64,000 nt of DNA. Origin: Saliniramus sp050485405. Its GTDB lineage: Bacteria > Pseudomonadota > Alphaproteobacteria > Rhizobiales > Beijerinckiaceae. Each line of letters opens with the position of its first letter. The stretch's first letter is position 1. A model generated the notes under the pieces. That model searched no databases, was not told the DNA's origin, and worked only from the letters and a program-made list of their open reading frames with translations. Of the stretch, positions 35,268-43,760 are shown piece by piece. The DNA lies in contig JBJHBI010000002.1 in assembly GCA_050485405.1 (NCBI GenBank), positions 62,001-126,000 on the forward strand. The letters are read 5' to 3'. The position numbers and the translations under genes were made by a program.

Positions 35268-36167
35268 ATGTCGCGGTCTCCCGCATTGCCGGCAGCGGCC
35301 GGTCTCGGGCTGAAGCCGGAGCATTACGCCGAAATACTCTCGACGCTGCCGAAGGTCGGCTTCTTCGAGGTGCACGCGGAAAACTACATGGGTGACGGCG
35401 GCCCGCCGCATCGGTATCTCGGGGCGATCGCGCAGCATTATCCGCTGTCGCTGCACGGGGTCGGCCTCTCCATCGGTGGCGCAGACGATCTCGACGACGC
35501 GCATCTCGCCCGTCTGAAGCGCCTGATCGCGCTGTACCGGCCCGCCTCCTTCTCCGAGCACCTCGCTTGGTCGACCCATGAGGGGGCTTATTTCAACGAT
35601 CTCCTGCCGCTGCCATATACGCCGGGGACGCTCGAACGCGTTTGCGCCCACATCGACCGCGTCCAGGACGAACTCGGCATGCGGATGCTGCTGGAAAATC
35701 CGTCCACTTATCTTCTGTTCGAGGAAAGCACCATCGACGAGGTCGATTTCCTCGAAGCGATCGCACGCCGCACCGGGTGCGGACTGTTGCTCGACGTCAA
35801 CAACGTCATGGTCTCGGCGATCAACCATCGGCTCGATCCTCATGACTACATTCGCCGTTTCCCGCTGGATGCGGTGGGCGAGATCCATCTCGCAGGCTAT
35901 GACGAGGCCCGCGACGCGGCGGGCGAGCGCCTCGCGATCGACGCCCATGCGAGCGTCGTCCCGCCGGATGTCTTCGCGCTCTTCGCCTCCACGATCGCAC
36001 GTACCGGGCCGCTCCCTACATTGATGGAATGGGACAACGACGTCCCGGCATTCTCCACGCTGATGGGCGAAGCGGCGCGTATCGAGGAGACGCTCGCGAC
36101 ACAGGGTGAAGCTGACATGGCGCGTGCGGGCGAGCGTGAGACGGAGTGCGTATCATGCCCGTCATGA
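35268..36167 (+). CDS. bufB: DUF692 multinuclear iron enzyme (BufB/MbnB-like)
   Basis: A 299-residue TIM-barrel protein of the DUF692/MbnB family. Visible signature segments: GLGLKPEHYAEIL, FFEVHAENYMGDGG (about 35-48), SLHGVGLSIGG (about 63), SEHLAWSTHEG (about 98), LLLDVNNVMV (about 175) and GEIHLAGYDEA (about 205), which hold the His/Asp/Glu iron ligands. With its partner DUF2063 protein it is expected to oxidise Cys residues of the precursor peptide. The start ATG has GGAGG 5 nt upstream; its 3' end overlaps bufC by 13 nt. Confidence 0.9.
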   Translation: MSRSPALPAAAGLGLKPEHYAEILSTLPKVGFFEVHAENYMGDGGPPHRYLGAIAQHYPLSLHGVGLSIGGADDLDDAHLARLKRLIALYRPASFSEHLAWSTHEGAYFNDLLPLPYTPGTLERVCAHIDRVQDELGMRMLLENPSTYLLFEESTIDEVDFLEAIARRTGCGLLLDVNNVMVSAINHRLDPHDYIRRFPLDAVGEIHLAGYDEARDAAGERLAIDAHASVVPPDVFALFASTIARTGPLPTLMEWDNDVPAFSTLMGEAARIEETLATQGEADMARAGERETECVSCPS

Positions 36168-36934
36168 CGATCGAGAAGCGTTTCGCCGAGGCTCTCGTCG
36201 ATCCCGATGCCCATGTGCCCGAGGGCCTGACCAGTGCTCGTGGCACGCGCGACGGCATGCGCTTCGCCGTCTATCGCAACAACCTTCATGTCGGTCTCGT
36301 CGAGGCGCTGGCGAAGGCATTTCCGGTCACTAAACGGCTCGTGGGAGAGGCGTTCTTCCGGGGGCTCGCGCGCGCCTTTGTGGCAGAGCACAAGCCTCGC
36401 AGCCCGCTGTTGATGCGGTATGGGGACGGTTTTCCGGCCTTCATTGCGGGATTCGCGCCCGCGCGCGGATTGCCCTACCTCCCGGATCTGGCCCGTCTCG
36501 AATATGCCTGGCAGGAGGCCTATCACGCGGCGGAGGCCGAGCCGCTTCGCGCGGCTGTGCTCGCCGGACGAACGGATGAGCGGCTTTTCGGCCTGTCCTT
36601 GCAGCCCCATCCGGCGACACGGCTCATCTGCTCGAACCACGCGATCGGCTCGATCTGGGCGGCACATCAGGGGGATGACGTCCGCCCGGTGGAGACGCGA
36701 CGCCCGGAAACGGTCCTGATCACGCGGCCCGATGCGCAGGTCCGGGTGACGCTGCTGCCGGCGCTCGACATGCCGTTCGCGAGAGGATTGCTCGCCGGCG
36801 AATCGATCGGCGGGGCCGCCGAAGCGGCTTTGCGTGAGGCCCGCGATTTCGACCTCGCACGCGCGCTCGCAGGCCTTCTTGCGCTCGGCGCTTTCTCGCA
36901 CACGCCCATCATCGACGAGGAGTTTCAGCCATGA
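36155..36934 (+). CDS. bufC: DUF2063 RiPP partner protein (BufC/MbnC-like)
   Basis: A 259-residue protein with an N-terminal DUF2063 domain: FAVYRNNLHVGLVEALAKAFPVTKRLVGE (residues about 30-58), then LPDLARLEYAWQEAYHA (about 108-125). Such proteins bind the DUF692 enzyme and help recognise the precursor peptide. I chose ATG 36155, with ACGGAG 8 nt upstream; GTG 36146 and ATG 36164 are alternatives. Its stop overlaps the DoxX start (ATGA). Confidence 0.87.
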   Translation: MPVMTIEKRFAEALVDPDAHVPEGLTSARGTRDGMRFAVYRNNLHVGLVEALAKAFPVTKRLVGEAFFRGLARAFVAEHKPRSPLLMRYGDGFPAFIAGFAPARGLPYLPDLARLEYAWQEAYHAAEAEPLRAAVLAGRTDERLFGLSLQPHPATRLICSNHAIGSIWAAHQGDDVRPVETRRPETVLITRPDAQVRVTLLPALDMPFARGLLAGESIGGAAEAALREARDFDLARALAGLLALGAFSHTPIIDEEFQP

Positions 36935-37410
36935 ACGCCGTCATCCGCGAGAGCGCCCGGCTCTATCACCGTGCCGACGGCCTGATCGGCGCCATTCCCG
37001 CGTCGCTGGCGCTCTTTGCCCTGCGGATTGCGCTCGCGGTGCCGTTCTTCCGCTCGGGCCTGACAAAGTGGAGCGGCTTCCTCGAGATCGCGCCGGCGAC
37101 GACATTCCTCTTCGCCAACGAGTTCAAGCTCCACCTCTTCGGTCGCGCCTACGATTACCCGTTCCCGGTATTGATGGCTTGGGCGGCGTCGGTCAGTGAG
37201 ATCATCCTGCCGGCGCTCCTGGTCCTGGGCCTGTTCACGCGCTTCGCTGCGCTGGGCCTGCTCGTCATGACCGTCATCATCCAGCTCACGATACCCGCCG
37301 GCTGGGCCAACTTCCATCTCCCCTGGGCCGCGATGGCACTGGCTCTGATGGTGTATGGCGCCGGAATGCTGTCCATGGACCGCGCGATTGCGCAGATATC
37401 GAGGGGATGA
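36931..37410 (+). CDS. DoxX family membrane protein (bufferin operon, BufD position)
   Basis: A 159-residue inner-membrane protein with four hydrophobic segments. DoxX-type features: LRIALAVPFFRSGLTKWSGF (about 28-47) and VSEIILPALLVLGLFTRFAALGLLVM (about 88-113). DoxX proteins often close DUF2282-DUF692-DUF2063 operons and may supply redox or quinone-linked support. The start overlaps the bufC stop by 4 nt. Confidence 0.87.
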   Translation: MNAVIRESARLYHRADGLIGAIPASLALFALRIALAVPFFRSGLTKWSGFLEIAPATTFLFANEFKLHLFGRAYDYPFPVLMAWAASVSEIILPALLVLGLFTRFAALGLLVMTVIIQLTIPAGWANFHLPWAAMALALMVYGAGMLSMDRAIAQISRG

Positions 37411-37823
37411 CCGGCCAATGCGCCGGGGGATGGCTTGGCGCAGGGCGGGGGACTTTCGGAGACGTTGGCGCGCTGCTGTTGCCGTTGGCCGCAGCCGGGT
37501 TGCGCCATGGTTGCGGGGCGGCCTCTCTCGGTCTTGGGACATCTGATCGGATTTACTCACGGAGCCCCGACTGCATCCTCTCGACAGCGTGAGGCTGATT
37601 TTATAGACATGGATTGTCATCATAGATTGTCGATCTGTGGGAAAATGTCTTTCAGTTGCACGCATTGCCCGTAGCGCGATAGAGATTGAATCGTCCGAAA
37701 TTCGTTGCTGCCACGAACGAAGATATCCCCTCGGCGCGAATTCGACATCGCCATGGCATCAACACCGCCACGGCTTCAACACCGCCATGGTTCCCGCCCA
37801 TGGCCAGGAAAGGACAATTTTGC
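37411..37823. other. Intergenic region bufD-folP
   Basis: 413 nt with no convincing gene. The middle (about 37590-37700) is moderately AT-rich and may hold the folP promoter. A short imperfect direct repeat (TCAACACCGCCACGG / TCAACACCGCCATGG) lies at about 37758-37793. I see no terminator for the bufferin operon. Confidence 0.4.
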
Positions 37824-38654
37824 ATGGCCGATCCGCGATTGAGCAAGCGCGACGCCTTCCTCGCGGCTGTGGAAAGCGCGCCCGTCGTGATGGGCATCCT
37901 GAACGTTACCCCGGATTCCTTCTCCGATGGCGGACGGCACGATTCCGTCGGCGCGGCTGTCGAGGCTGCGCTGCGGATGGAGGAAGAGGGCGCGAGCATC
38001 ATCGATATCGGCGCGGAATCCACCCGCCCCGGCGCCATACCGGTGCCGGAGGAGGAGGAGCTGGCGCGGCTCGGGCGTGTCCTCGAGCCGGTCTGCGCGG
38101 CTCTCTCGATCGCCGTATCCATCGATACCTACAAAGCCTCGGTCGTTCGCTGGATCGCGGGGCAGGGGGTCTCGGTCGTAAACGACATCCGGGGGCTGCA
38201 GGGCGACCCGGACATGGCTCATGCAACGGCGGATTCGGACTGTGCCTTGGTCGCCATGCACAACCGCGATGGCATCGATGCGGGGATCGACATCATCGAG
38301 GACGTGCTGCGCTTCTTCGATCGCACGCTGCGCCTGGCAGCCTCTGCGGGTATCCCTGAGCGCAACGTCATCCTCGACCCCGGCTTCGGCTTCGGCAAGA
38401 CGCCGGAGCAGAACTACGCCGTTCTCGCCCGGCTCGACCGTCTGCACGTCTTCGGCCGCCCGATCCTGCTGGGCCTGTCGCGAAAGCGGATGATCGGCGC
38501 TGCGCTGGGAGCCGGGATCGATGACCGGTTGTTCGGTACGCTCGGCGCCAACGTGCTGGGCCTGTCGCATGGCGCGCGGGTGCTGCGCGTGCACGACGTG
38601 CGCCCCCATGCCGATGCGATCAGGGTCTATAACGCCATGGAGGCCGCGAGATGA
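37824..38654 (+). CDS. folP: Dihydropteroate synthase
   Basis: Folate biosynthesis enzyme of 276 residues condensing pABA with hydroxymethyl-dihydropterin diphosphate. Motifs: MGILNVTPDSFSDGG (about 24-38), GAESTRPGA (about 68), SIDTYKASV, NDIRGLQGDP (about 122) and LDPGFGFGKTPEQN (about 188). I start at ATG 37824, about 10 nt after AGGAAAGGAC; an ATG at 37800 is possible. Its stop overlaps the next start (ATGA). Confidence 0.93.
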   Translation: MADPRLSKRDAFLAAVESAPVVMGILNVTPDSFSDGGRHDSVGAAVEAALRMEEEGASIIDIGAESTRPGAIPVPEEEELARLGRVLEPVCAALSIAVSIDTYKASVVRWIAGQGVSVVNDIRGLQGDPDMAHATADSDCALVAMHNRDGIDAGIDIIEDVLRFFDRTLRLAASAGIPERNVILDPGFGFGKTPEQNYAVLARLDRLHVFGRPILLGLSRKRMIGAALGAGIDDRLFGTLGANVLGLSHGARVLRVHDVRPHADAIRVYNAMEAAR

Positions 38655-39496
38655 TGGACCGTGTCAGCGTCAGCAATCTCTGCCTGCATGGGTTCCACGG
38701 TCTGTATCCCGAAGAGCGCAAGCTCGGTCAGAAGTTCTTCGTCGACATCGACTGCCACCTCGAACTGTCGGCCTGTGCCGCCGGAGACGATCATCGCGAG
38801 ACCGTCTGCTACGGCAAGCTCTGCGATCTGGCGGTCGAGGTCTCGGGGCAGGGGCCCTACTACATGATCGAGAAGCTGGGCGAGCGCATCGCTGCCGCTG
38901 TTCTGGAGCGTTTCGATCCGGTGGGCGAGGTGCGCGTGCGGGTGCGCAAGCCCTCGGCCCCCCTCGCTGTCGCGCTCGATCATGTCGAGATCGAGATCGT
39001 TCGCCGTCGGCGCCGGCGCGTCGCGTTCTCGCTGGGCAGCAATATGGGCGACAAGGCGCTCAACCTGCGCACCGCGCTGGCCTGGATGGAAACGCTGGAG
39101 GGAACCTCGATCGAGCGCGTCTCGCGCCTCTACAGGACCGCACCCTGGGGCGAAACGGACCAGGACTGGTACGTCAATGCCTGCGCCCTCGGCTGGACCA
39201 CGGCAGATCCGATCGCGCTGCTACAGGCGCTCAAGCGCATAGAGCTGATGCTGGGCCGAACGGCAGGGCCGCGCTGGGGGCCGCGTGTCATCGATATCGA
39301 CATACTTTTCATCGACGATCTGGAAATGCGCACGCCGCATCTGACCTTGCCGCACGCGGAGATGTTCAACCGCGCCTTCGTCCTCATCCCCCTGGCCGAA
39401 ATCGCCGCAGAGCACTCGGTGCAGGGACGCACGATCGGTACCACCGCCGCCGCGATGGAGGTGGCGTGCGGGGAGATCGTGCCGATCGAAGAATGA
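38651..39496 (+). CDS. folKB: FolB-FolK fusion: dihydroneopterin aldolase / HPPK
   Basis: A 281-residue fusion of two consecutive folate enzymes. Residues 1-115 are dihydroneopterin aldolase (CLHGFHGLYPEERKLGQ; catalytic Lys in FMIEKLGE-type YYMIEKLGER, about 75). After a basic RRRRRR linker (about 118-123), residues 124-281 are 6-hydroxymethyl-dihydropterin pyrophosphokinase: VAFSLGSNMGDK, YRTAPWGETDQDWYVNA and GPRVIDIDILFID. FolB makes the substrate of FolK, whose product is used by FolP just upstream. Translationally coupled to folP. Confidence 0.92.
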   Translation: MMDRVSVSNLCLHGFHGLYPEERKLGQKFFVDIDCHLELSACAAGDDHRETVCYGKLCDLAVEVSGQGPYYMIEKLGERIAAAVLERFDPVGEVRVRVRKPSAPLAVALDHVEIEIVRRRRRRVAFSLGSNMGDKALNLRTALAWMETLEGTSIERVSRLYRTAPWGETDQDWYVNACALGWTTADPIALLQALKRIELMLGRTAGPRWGPRVIDIDILFIDDLEMRTPHLTLPHAEMFNRAFVLIPLAEIAAEHSVQGRTIGTTAAAMEVACGEIVPIEE

Positions 39497-39689
39497 GACG
39501 ACGTCGCCCCGGCCCGGACGACGAACAATTGGTTGCTGGCGGTGCGTCAGCGGGCAGTGCGTCTGTGACCTGCCACTAAACCTTCATCCAATAGCGACTG
39601 GAGTCTCCGTTGTTTCTGATGCGCCAATCGACGCGTGGTGAGCAACAAGCTCGCAGTGTAGCTCCCCGGGATTGCGTAGCGGCGAGCCT

Positions 39690-39905
39690 GTCTCATTGAG
39701 GAGCTCATCCCGCATGCGGCCGTTGACGCTCTCGCTCCAGCCGTTCTGCATGGGCTTTCCAGGCTTGATGTAGTGCCATTCGACGCTGGCATCCTTCGCC
39801 CAGCCCTTCTTCCCGGTATATGCGGTAAACCCGGTTGATCCCCGATGCTCCCCTTCGCCGCGCAGCAGGACGAACAGCCGCCGGATAAGGTGAGGTACTT
39901 ATAAT
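39690..39905 (-). pseudogene. IS3-family transposase remnant
   Basis: Broken transposase fragment spread over two frames. One frame gives GINRVYRIYREEGL, the HTH_21-like block of IS3-type OrfB. The next gives WHYIKPGKPMQNGWSES followed by VNGRMRDELLNET, from the end of the integrase core. The DDE middle is deleted and there are frameshifts, so it is inactive. It marks the left edge of the 39.7-48.7 kb island. Confidence 0.8.
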
Positions 39906-39932
39906 TCTCAACCACCTCCTTGCGCCGCATCG

Positions 39933-40568
39933 TCACGGGTAGAGCTTCCGCGTCGTCCAGGCACCATCCGGTGTCTCACGGTGATAGACGAGCCGATCGT
40001 GCAGCCGAAAGGGTCGGTCGCTCCAGAACTCGATTGCGAGGGGCGCGATCCTGAAGCCTGTCCAGTGAGGCGGGCGAGGAACCGTGCCGAAGCCGAAACG
40101 GGCGGCCTCGCGCGCGACCGCGCCCTCGAGCGCGAAGCGGCTCTCCAGTGGCTGCGACTGCTTGCTCGCCCAAGCGCCTATCCGGCTGTCGCGCGCGCGC
40201 GACGCGAAATAGGCGTCGGCCTCTTCGTCCGCGACACGCGATACGAGACCGCGGAAGCGGACTTGGCGGCGCAGCGACTTCCAATGGAGAACGCCGGCAG
40301 CCTTCGGGTTGGCTTCGAGCTCACGACCTTTTTGAGAGGTCGTATTCGTGTAGAACACGAAGCCGTCCGCGTCCGCGCTCTTCAGGAGCACCATACGCAC
40401 GTTGGGCAGCCCGTCATTGCCGACGGTAGCGATCGCCATGGCGTCGGGGTCCTCGGGCTCGCTCCGACGTGCCTCTGCGAACCAGTCGGCGAACAGCGAG
40501 AACGGATCGCGCTCGCCGTCTACGGGCGCCGGGGAATCCGGCACCTCCCTCGTGGACGAATCGCTCAT
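39933..40568 (-). CDS. pdxH: Pyridoxamine/pyridoxine 5'-phosphate oxidase
   Basis: FMN-dependent enzyme of 211 residues that makes PLP, the vitamin B6 cofactor. Motifs: DPFSLFADWFAEA, MAIATVGNDGLPNVRMVLLK (FMN site, about 42-62), FYTNTTSQKGRELEANP (about 72-88), WKSLRRQVRFRG (about 95), and the C-terminal FWSDRPFRLHDRLVY and RKLYP ending, all typical of PdxH. ATG 40568 overlaps the stop of the upstream PLP-fold gene (ATGA), so the two are one unit. Confidence 0.94.
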   Translation of the reverse strand: MSDSSTREVPDSPAPVDGERDPFSLFADWFAEARRSEPEDPDAMAIATVGNDGLPNVRMVLLKSADADGFVFYTNTTSQKGRELEANPKAAGVLHWKSLRRQVRFRGLVSRVADEEADAYFASRARDSRIGAWASKQSQPLESRFALEGAVAREAARFGFGTVPRPPHWTGFRIAPLAIEFWSDRPFRLHDRLVYHRETPDGAWTTRKLYP

Positions 40569-41881
40569 GTCTCGCCCCCGACCGAGTGCGTTGCGTCCCC
40601 GGCGAGCGGCGCGCGCTCGGGCAGGAGATGGCGCCACTTGTCCAGGTCGTCGCCGCGACGGGTGACGAGCCGCGGCTCGCCGTCGAGTCCGATCAGCACC
40701 TCGGGCGCAGGCGGCACGTTCAGGAACTCCATGTGCTGGGTAGCGCAATAGGCGCCCGCATCGAGTATGAGCATCGTGGCATGCGCGTCCACCGACTTCG
40801 GCACGGCGTAGGTGCCGGGCAATACGTAGTCGTTGCGCAGGATCGAACGTCCCCGCACGACGCAATGGATAGCATCCGCCTCGTCCGGCTCGGGTATCTC
40901 CGCGAAGTCTCGGTCGAGGAAGACGACATGGTGGCGCCGATTACGGTATTGCGCCGAAGGCATCAGCATGCGTGAGCCGTCTGTCACGACGAGATTGGAG
41001 ACGGGATTGGAAACGATATCGCGCTTCACCGAGAGCATCAGTATGCCCGTGTCCGCAAGGACGTCCCGAGCGGGCTCGAACAGGAGACGGACGTGCTCGG
41101 GCATGCCGTGCGCTGCGGCGAGGCTGCGCAGCGCCTCGAAGTAACGTGTCCAGTCGAAATGCTTGTCGCCCTCGTCCCAGCCGGCATAGTCGAAACCGTG
41201 CCCGCCGGCGAAGTTGACAGCGCGCGCCTCGGGAAAGTGCGTCTTGAAGATGGCGAAGACCTGGTCGACGATGTCGATCATAGCTTCGAGCGAGTTGCCG
41301 CTGCCGCAATAGACCTCGAAGCAGTCCATCTGCCGCCCGTTCGCGCGCAGCATGTCCGCGAGTTCCGCGAGCTGAGCGTATTTCACGCCCGGCTTCTCCG
41401 AGCCGAGGCTGTCTATCCGAACGCTGATGCGCTCGGCCCCCGCCTCGATCATGCAGGCGACCTCGTCGAGGCTCGAGAGGAAGGTCGGGTATCCGAGCCG
41501 ACCCCAATGGCGGATCTCGTCGTCCGAGACGTGGCCCGGCGAGACGATGAAGCGCTCGAAGCCGAAACGCGACAGCAGGGCGTGCTCGCTCGGTATCTGC
41601 ACGAGGAGGCCGACACCGGGCATGTCGCGCAATGCCGAGAGCACATGCGGGTTGGCGTTGGGGAAGAAGGGAACGTATAGCTCCACGCGGTCGCCGAGGC
41701 CGGCCGAGCGCGCCGCGGCACGCACGCGCTCCAGATTGCGAACGACCTGTGCTTCGCTGTAGACGAAAACCGGAGTGCCGACTTCCGCAGAGATGCGTCG
41801 TAAGTCGACAGTTTCCAACCAGCTTTGGGCGAGGCGCCGATCCAAGCGGGTGTTCGGGGAGGACGGGGTCAGCGTATCCAT
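40565..41881 (-). CDS. Fold-III (DapDC/ODC-like) decarboxylase-family protein lacking the PLP lysine
   Basis: A 438-residue protein with the two-domain architecture of type III PLP decarboxylases: VFVYSEAQVVRNLERV near 40, VYCGSGNSLEAM (phosphate-binding GSG, about 205), VNFAGGHGFDYAG (about 240), LFEPARDVL (about 285) and LILDAGAYCATQHMEF (about 385). Where the Schiff-base Lys should be (YALKANSNP-type motif) the sequence is YVPFFPNANPHVL, with Phe at the Lys position. The catalytic Cys of the CESGD-type motif is also replaced (GRSILRNDYV). It may be a non-PLP pseudoenzyme or a binding protein. Start ATG 41881 has GGAG upstream. Divergent from the B3/B4 operon and coupled to pdxH. Confidence 0.8.
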   Translation of the reverse strand: MDTLTPSSPNTRLDRRLAQSWLETVDLRRISAEVGTPVFVYSEAQVVRNLERVRAAARSAGLGDRVELYVPFFPNANPHVLSALRDMPGVGLLVQIPSEHALLSRFGFERFIVSPGHVSDDEIRHWGRLGYPTFLSSLDEVACMIEAGAERISVRIDSLGSEKPGVKYAQLAELADMLRANGRQMDCFEVYCGSGNSLEAMIDIVDQVFAIFKTHFPEARAVNFAGGHGFDYAGWDEGDKHFDWTRYFEALRSLAAAHGMPEHVRLLFEPARDVLADTGILMLSVKRDIVSNPVSNLVVTDGSRMLMPSAQYRNRRHHVVFLDRDFAEIPEPDEADAIHCVVRGRSILRNDYVLPGTYAVPKSVDAHATMLILDAGAYCATQHMEFLNVPPAPEVLIGLDGEPRLVTRRGDDLDKWRHLLPERAPLAGDATHSVGGET

Positions 41882-42177
41882 GCGCAGCTCTCCAACGGCT
41901 ATCGTCGCAGCGGCGGCAGCGCCGGTACAAGCATGCGCGCCACAACTTTTGCTAGTGAAAGACCAAACCCCAGCGCGAGAAAAGTACGTATTTGCGCGTA
42001 GGGAAGCGGCGTAGCAGCAAAGGCGTCGCAAAAATGGTTTAAACACAAAAAGTTGCGTAAATCGCGTCAAAACGACACAGGAATGTATTCTGACAGCACT
42101 CATGATCGCAGCCTCTTGCTAACGCAATCAAATGCTGTAATGCTGAGGTTTGTACGTCGAAAATCCGCTCTCACGAC
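41882..42177. other. Divergent promoter region inside the island
   Basis: 296 nt, AT-richer than the flanks, between the PLP-fold gene and the B3/B4 gene. A possible sigma-70-like promoter toward the + strand is TTGCTA (42116-42121), 16 nt, TAATGC (42138-42143). No repeats or operators stand out. Confidence 0.4.
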
Positions 42178-42879
42178 ATGGGGTTGCAAATGTACTTTCT
42201 CCATGCCGACGAAATCTGGTCGGCGCATCCGTCTCTCGCCGCGCTCACGATGGTTGTGGACGACGTGAGGAACGTTCGGCCCGACCCCGCGCTCCTCGAA
42301 GACCTTGCACGAGAAGCACATGATCGCCTCGCTCGGCCGGAAGCGGAGATGCCGGAGATCGCCGCGTGGCGAGAAGCGTTTTCGCGCATGGGACTCAAGC
42401 CCACGCAATATCGCTGTGCTGCCGAGGCGTTGCTGCGCCGCTTTCGAAAAGAAGGGAACCTTCCGAGCCTGCATCCGGTGGTCGATTATTTCAATCACGC
42501 TTCGCTCAGCGCAGCGATCCCGATCGCAGTGTTCGATCGCGAGAAGATCGCCGGCGGCATCACGGTGCGCCTGGCGCGTGGAGACGAGCGGTACGTCGGG
42601 TTCTCGGGCGAGACGGAGACGCCCAACGAGGGCGAGACGATATTCGCCGACGAGGAGGGGGCGGCCCACGCGCGACGCTGGACGCACCGGCAGAGCGCGC
42701 CCTCGGCCGTGTCCGCGCCGACGGATCGCATCCTCGTCATTGCAGAAGCGCATCACGACGGCGCACGCACGGATCTCGCGGGTCTCGAGCAGCGCATCGC
42801 GCGCGACCTGAAGGCGCATGGCGCTCGCGTGGTGCAGACGAAGATCCTCGGCTTGGCGGATCGTCGTATCGACTTCTGA
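42178..42879 (+). CDS. B3/B4 (PheT-like tRNA-binding) domain protein
   Basis: A 233-residue free-standing B3/B4 domain, related to the editing module of phenylalanyl-tRNA synthetase beta subunit. Supporting segments: EIAAWREAFSRMGLKPTQYRCAAEALLRR (about 60-88) and LPSLHPVVDYFNHASLSAAIPIAVFD (about 95-120), which are the conserved core of this family. Such proteins may deacylate or bind aminoacyl species; the exact role is unknown. Start ATG 42178 (or 42190) lacks a strong ribosome-binding site. Confidence 0.8.
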   Translation: MGLQMYFLHADEIWSAHPSLAALTMVVDDVRNVRPDPALLEDLAREAHDRLARPEAEMPEIAAWREAFSRMGLKPTQYRCAAEALLRRFRKEGNLPSLHPVVDYFNHASLSAAIPIAVFDREKIAGGITVRLARGDERYVGFSGETETPNEGETIFADEEGAAHARRWTHRQSAPSAVSAPTDRILVIAEAHHDGARTDLAGLEQRIARDLKAHGARVVQTKILGLADRRIDF

Positions 42880-43027
42880 GAGCACCTTCTGCTCGCGCGG
42901 GTCGCAAAGGCGGGCACTCGGCAACCGGAGGGCCGCTTCTCGCTGTCGGGTTGCACTATCTTGAATCATCAATTGGTCGAGCAGAACACAACCAGGATGC
43001 TTACACGCCAGACGAGGGACCGGACGC

Positions 43028-43744
43028 ATGTCGCACCCGCACCCGCCAGAAACGCCCGCCCTTGACAAAGGCTGCGCCGCGCGGCTCGCGCGCGTCCGCG
43101 CACAGATAGACGCCGCCTGCCGGGCTGCGGGCCGCGCTCGTCACGATGTGACTTTGGTGGCTGCCTCGAAGACGATCGGCGCCGAAGGGCTTGCCGAGGC
43201 CATCGCCGCGGGACAATTCGTGTTCGGCGAGAACCGCGTTCAGGAGGCGGCGGGCAAGTGGCCCGCCCTGCGCGAATCGCATCCGGAGCTGGAGCTTCAC
43301 CTCATCGGGCCGCTTCAATCGAACAAGGCACGCGAGGCTGTCGCTCTGTTCGACGTCCTCCAGTCGGTCGACCGCGCGAGCCTGTGTGCGGCGCTGGCGC
43401 GGGAGATTGCGCGGCTCGGTCGCAGGCCGCGCATCCACGTGCAGGTGAATACCGGTCGCGAGCCGCAGAAGGGGGGCGTCCTGCCCGAGGAGGCTGATGC
43501 TCTCGTCGAGAAGGCCAGAGAGACGCACGGGCTCGAGGTTACGGGCTTGATGTGCATTCCACCTGTGGGGGACGACCCTCGCCGCCATTTCGAGGCGCTC
43601 GCCGCGATCGCGCGTCGTCACGAACTCCCGGTTCTGTCGATGGGCATGAGCGCCGACTTCGCCGAGGCGATCGCCTGCGGCGCCACGCACGTGCGCGTCG
43701 GCAGCGCCATTTTCGGAGCGCGGCCTTCGCCCGCAGCAGTCTGA
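43028..43744 (+). CDS. YggS/PLPHP-family PLP-binding homeostasis protein
   Basis: A 238-residue single TIM-barrel PLP-binding protein. The Lys is present in TLVAASKTIGAEG (about 45), with VFGENRVQEAAGKW (about 65), HLIGPLQSNKAREAV (about 95) and SMGMSADFAEAIACGATHVRVGSAIFG at the C terminus. YggS proteins buffer PLP and influence amino-acid pools. It lies 16 nt upstream of the TMADH-like gene, so it probably starts that operon. Its presence next to pdxH and a PLP-fold pseudoenzyme gives the island a vitamin B6 theme. Confidence 0.92.
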   Translation: MSHPHPPETPALDKGCAARLARVRAQIDAACRAAGRARHDVTLVAASKTIGAEGLAEAIAAGQFVFGENRVQEAAGKWPALRESHPELELHLIGPLQSNKAREAVALFDVLQSVDRASLCAALAREIARLGRRPRIHVQVNTGREPQKGGVLPEEADALVEKARETHGLEVTGLMCIPPVGDDPRRHFEALAAIARRHELPVLSMGMSADFAEAIACGATHVRVGSAIFGARPSPAAV

Positions 43745-43760
43745 GGACGAGGTCGACCCG

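Noticed and set aside
39497..39932. Duplicated tRNA-Arg end as a left attachment site of the island
   Set aside because: I searched this gap by eye for the tRNA 3' sequence and found no copy.
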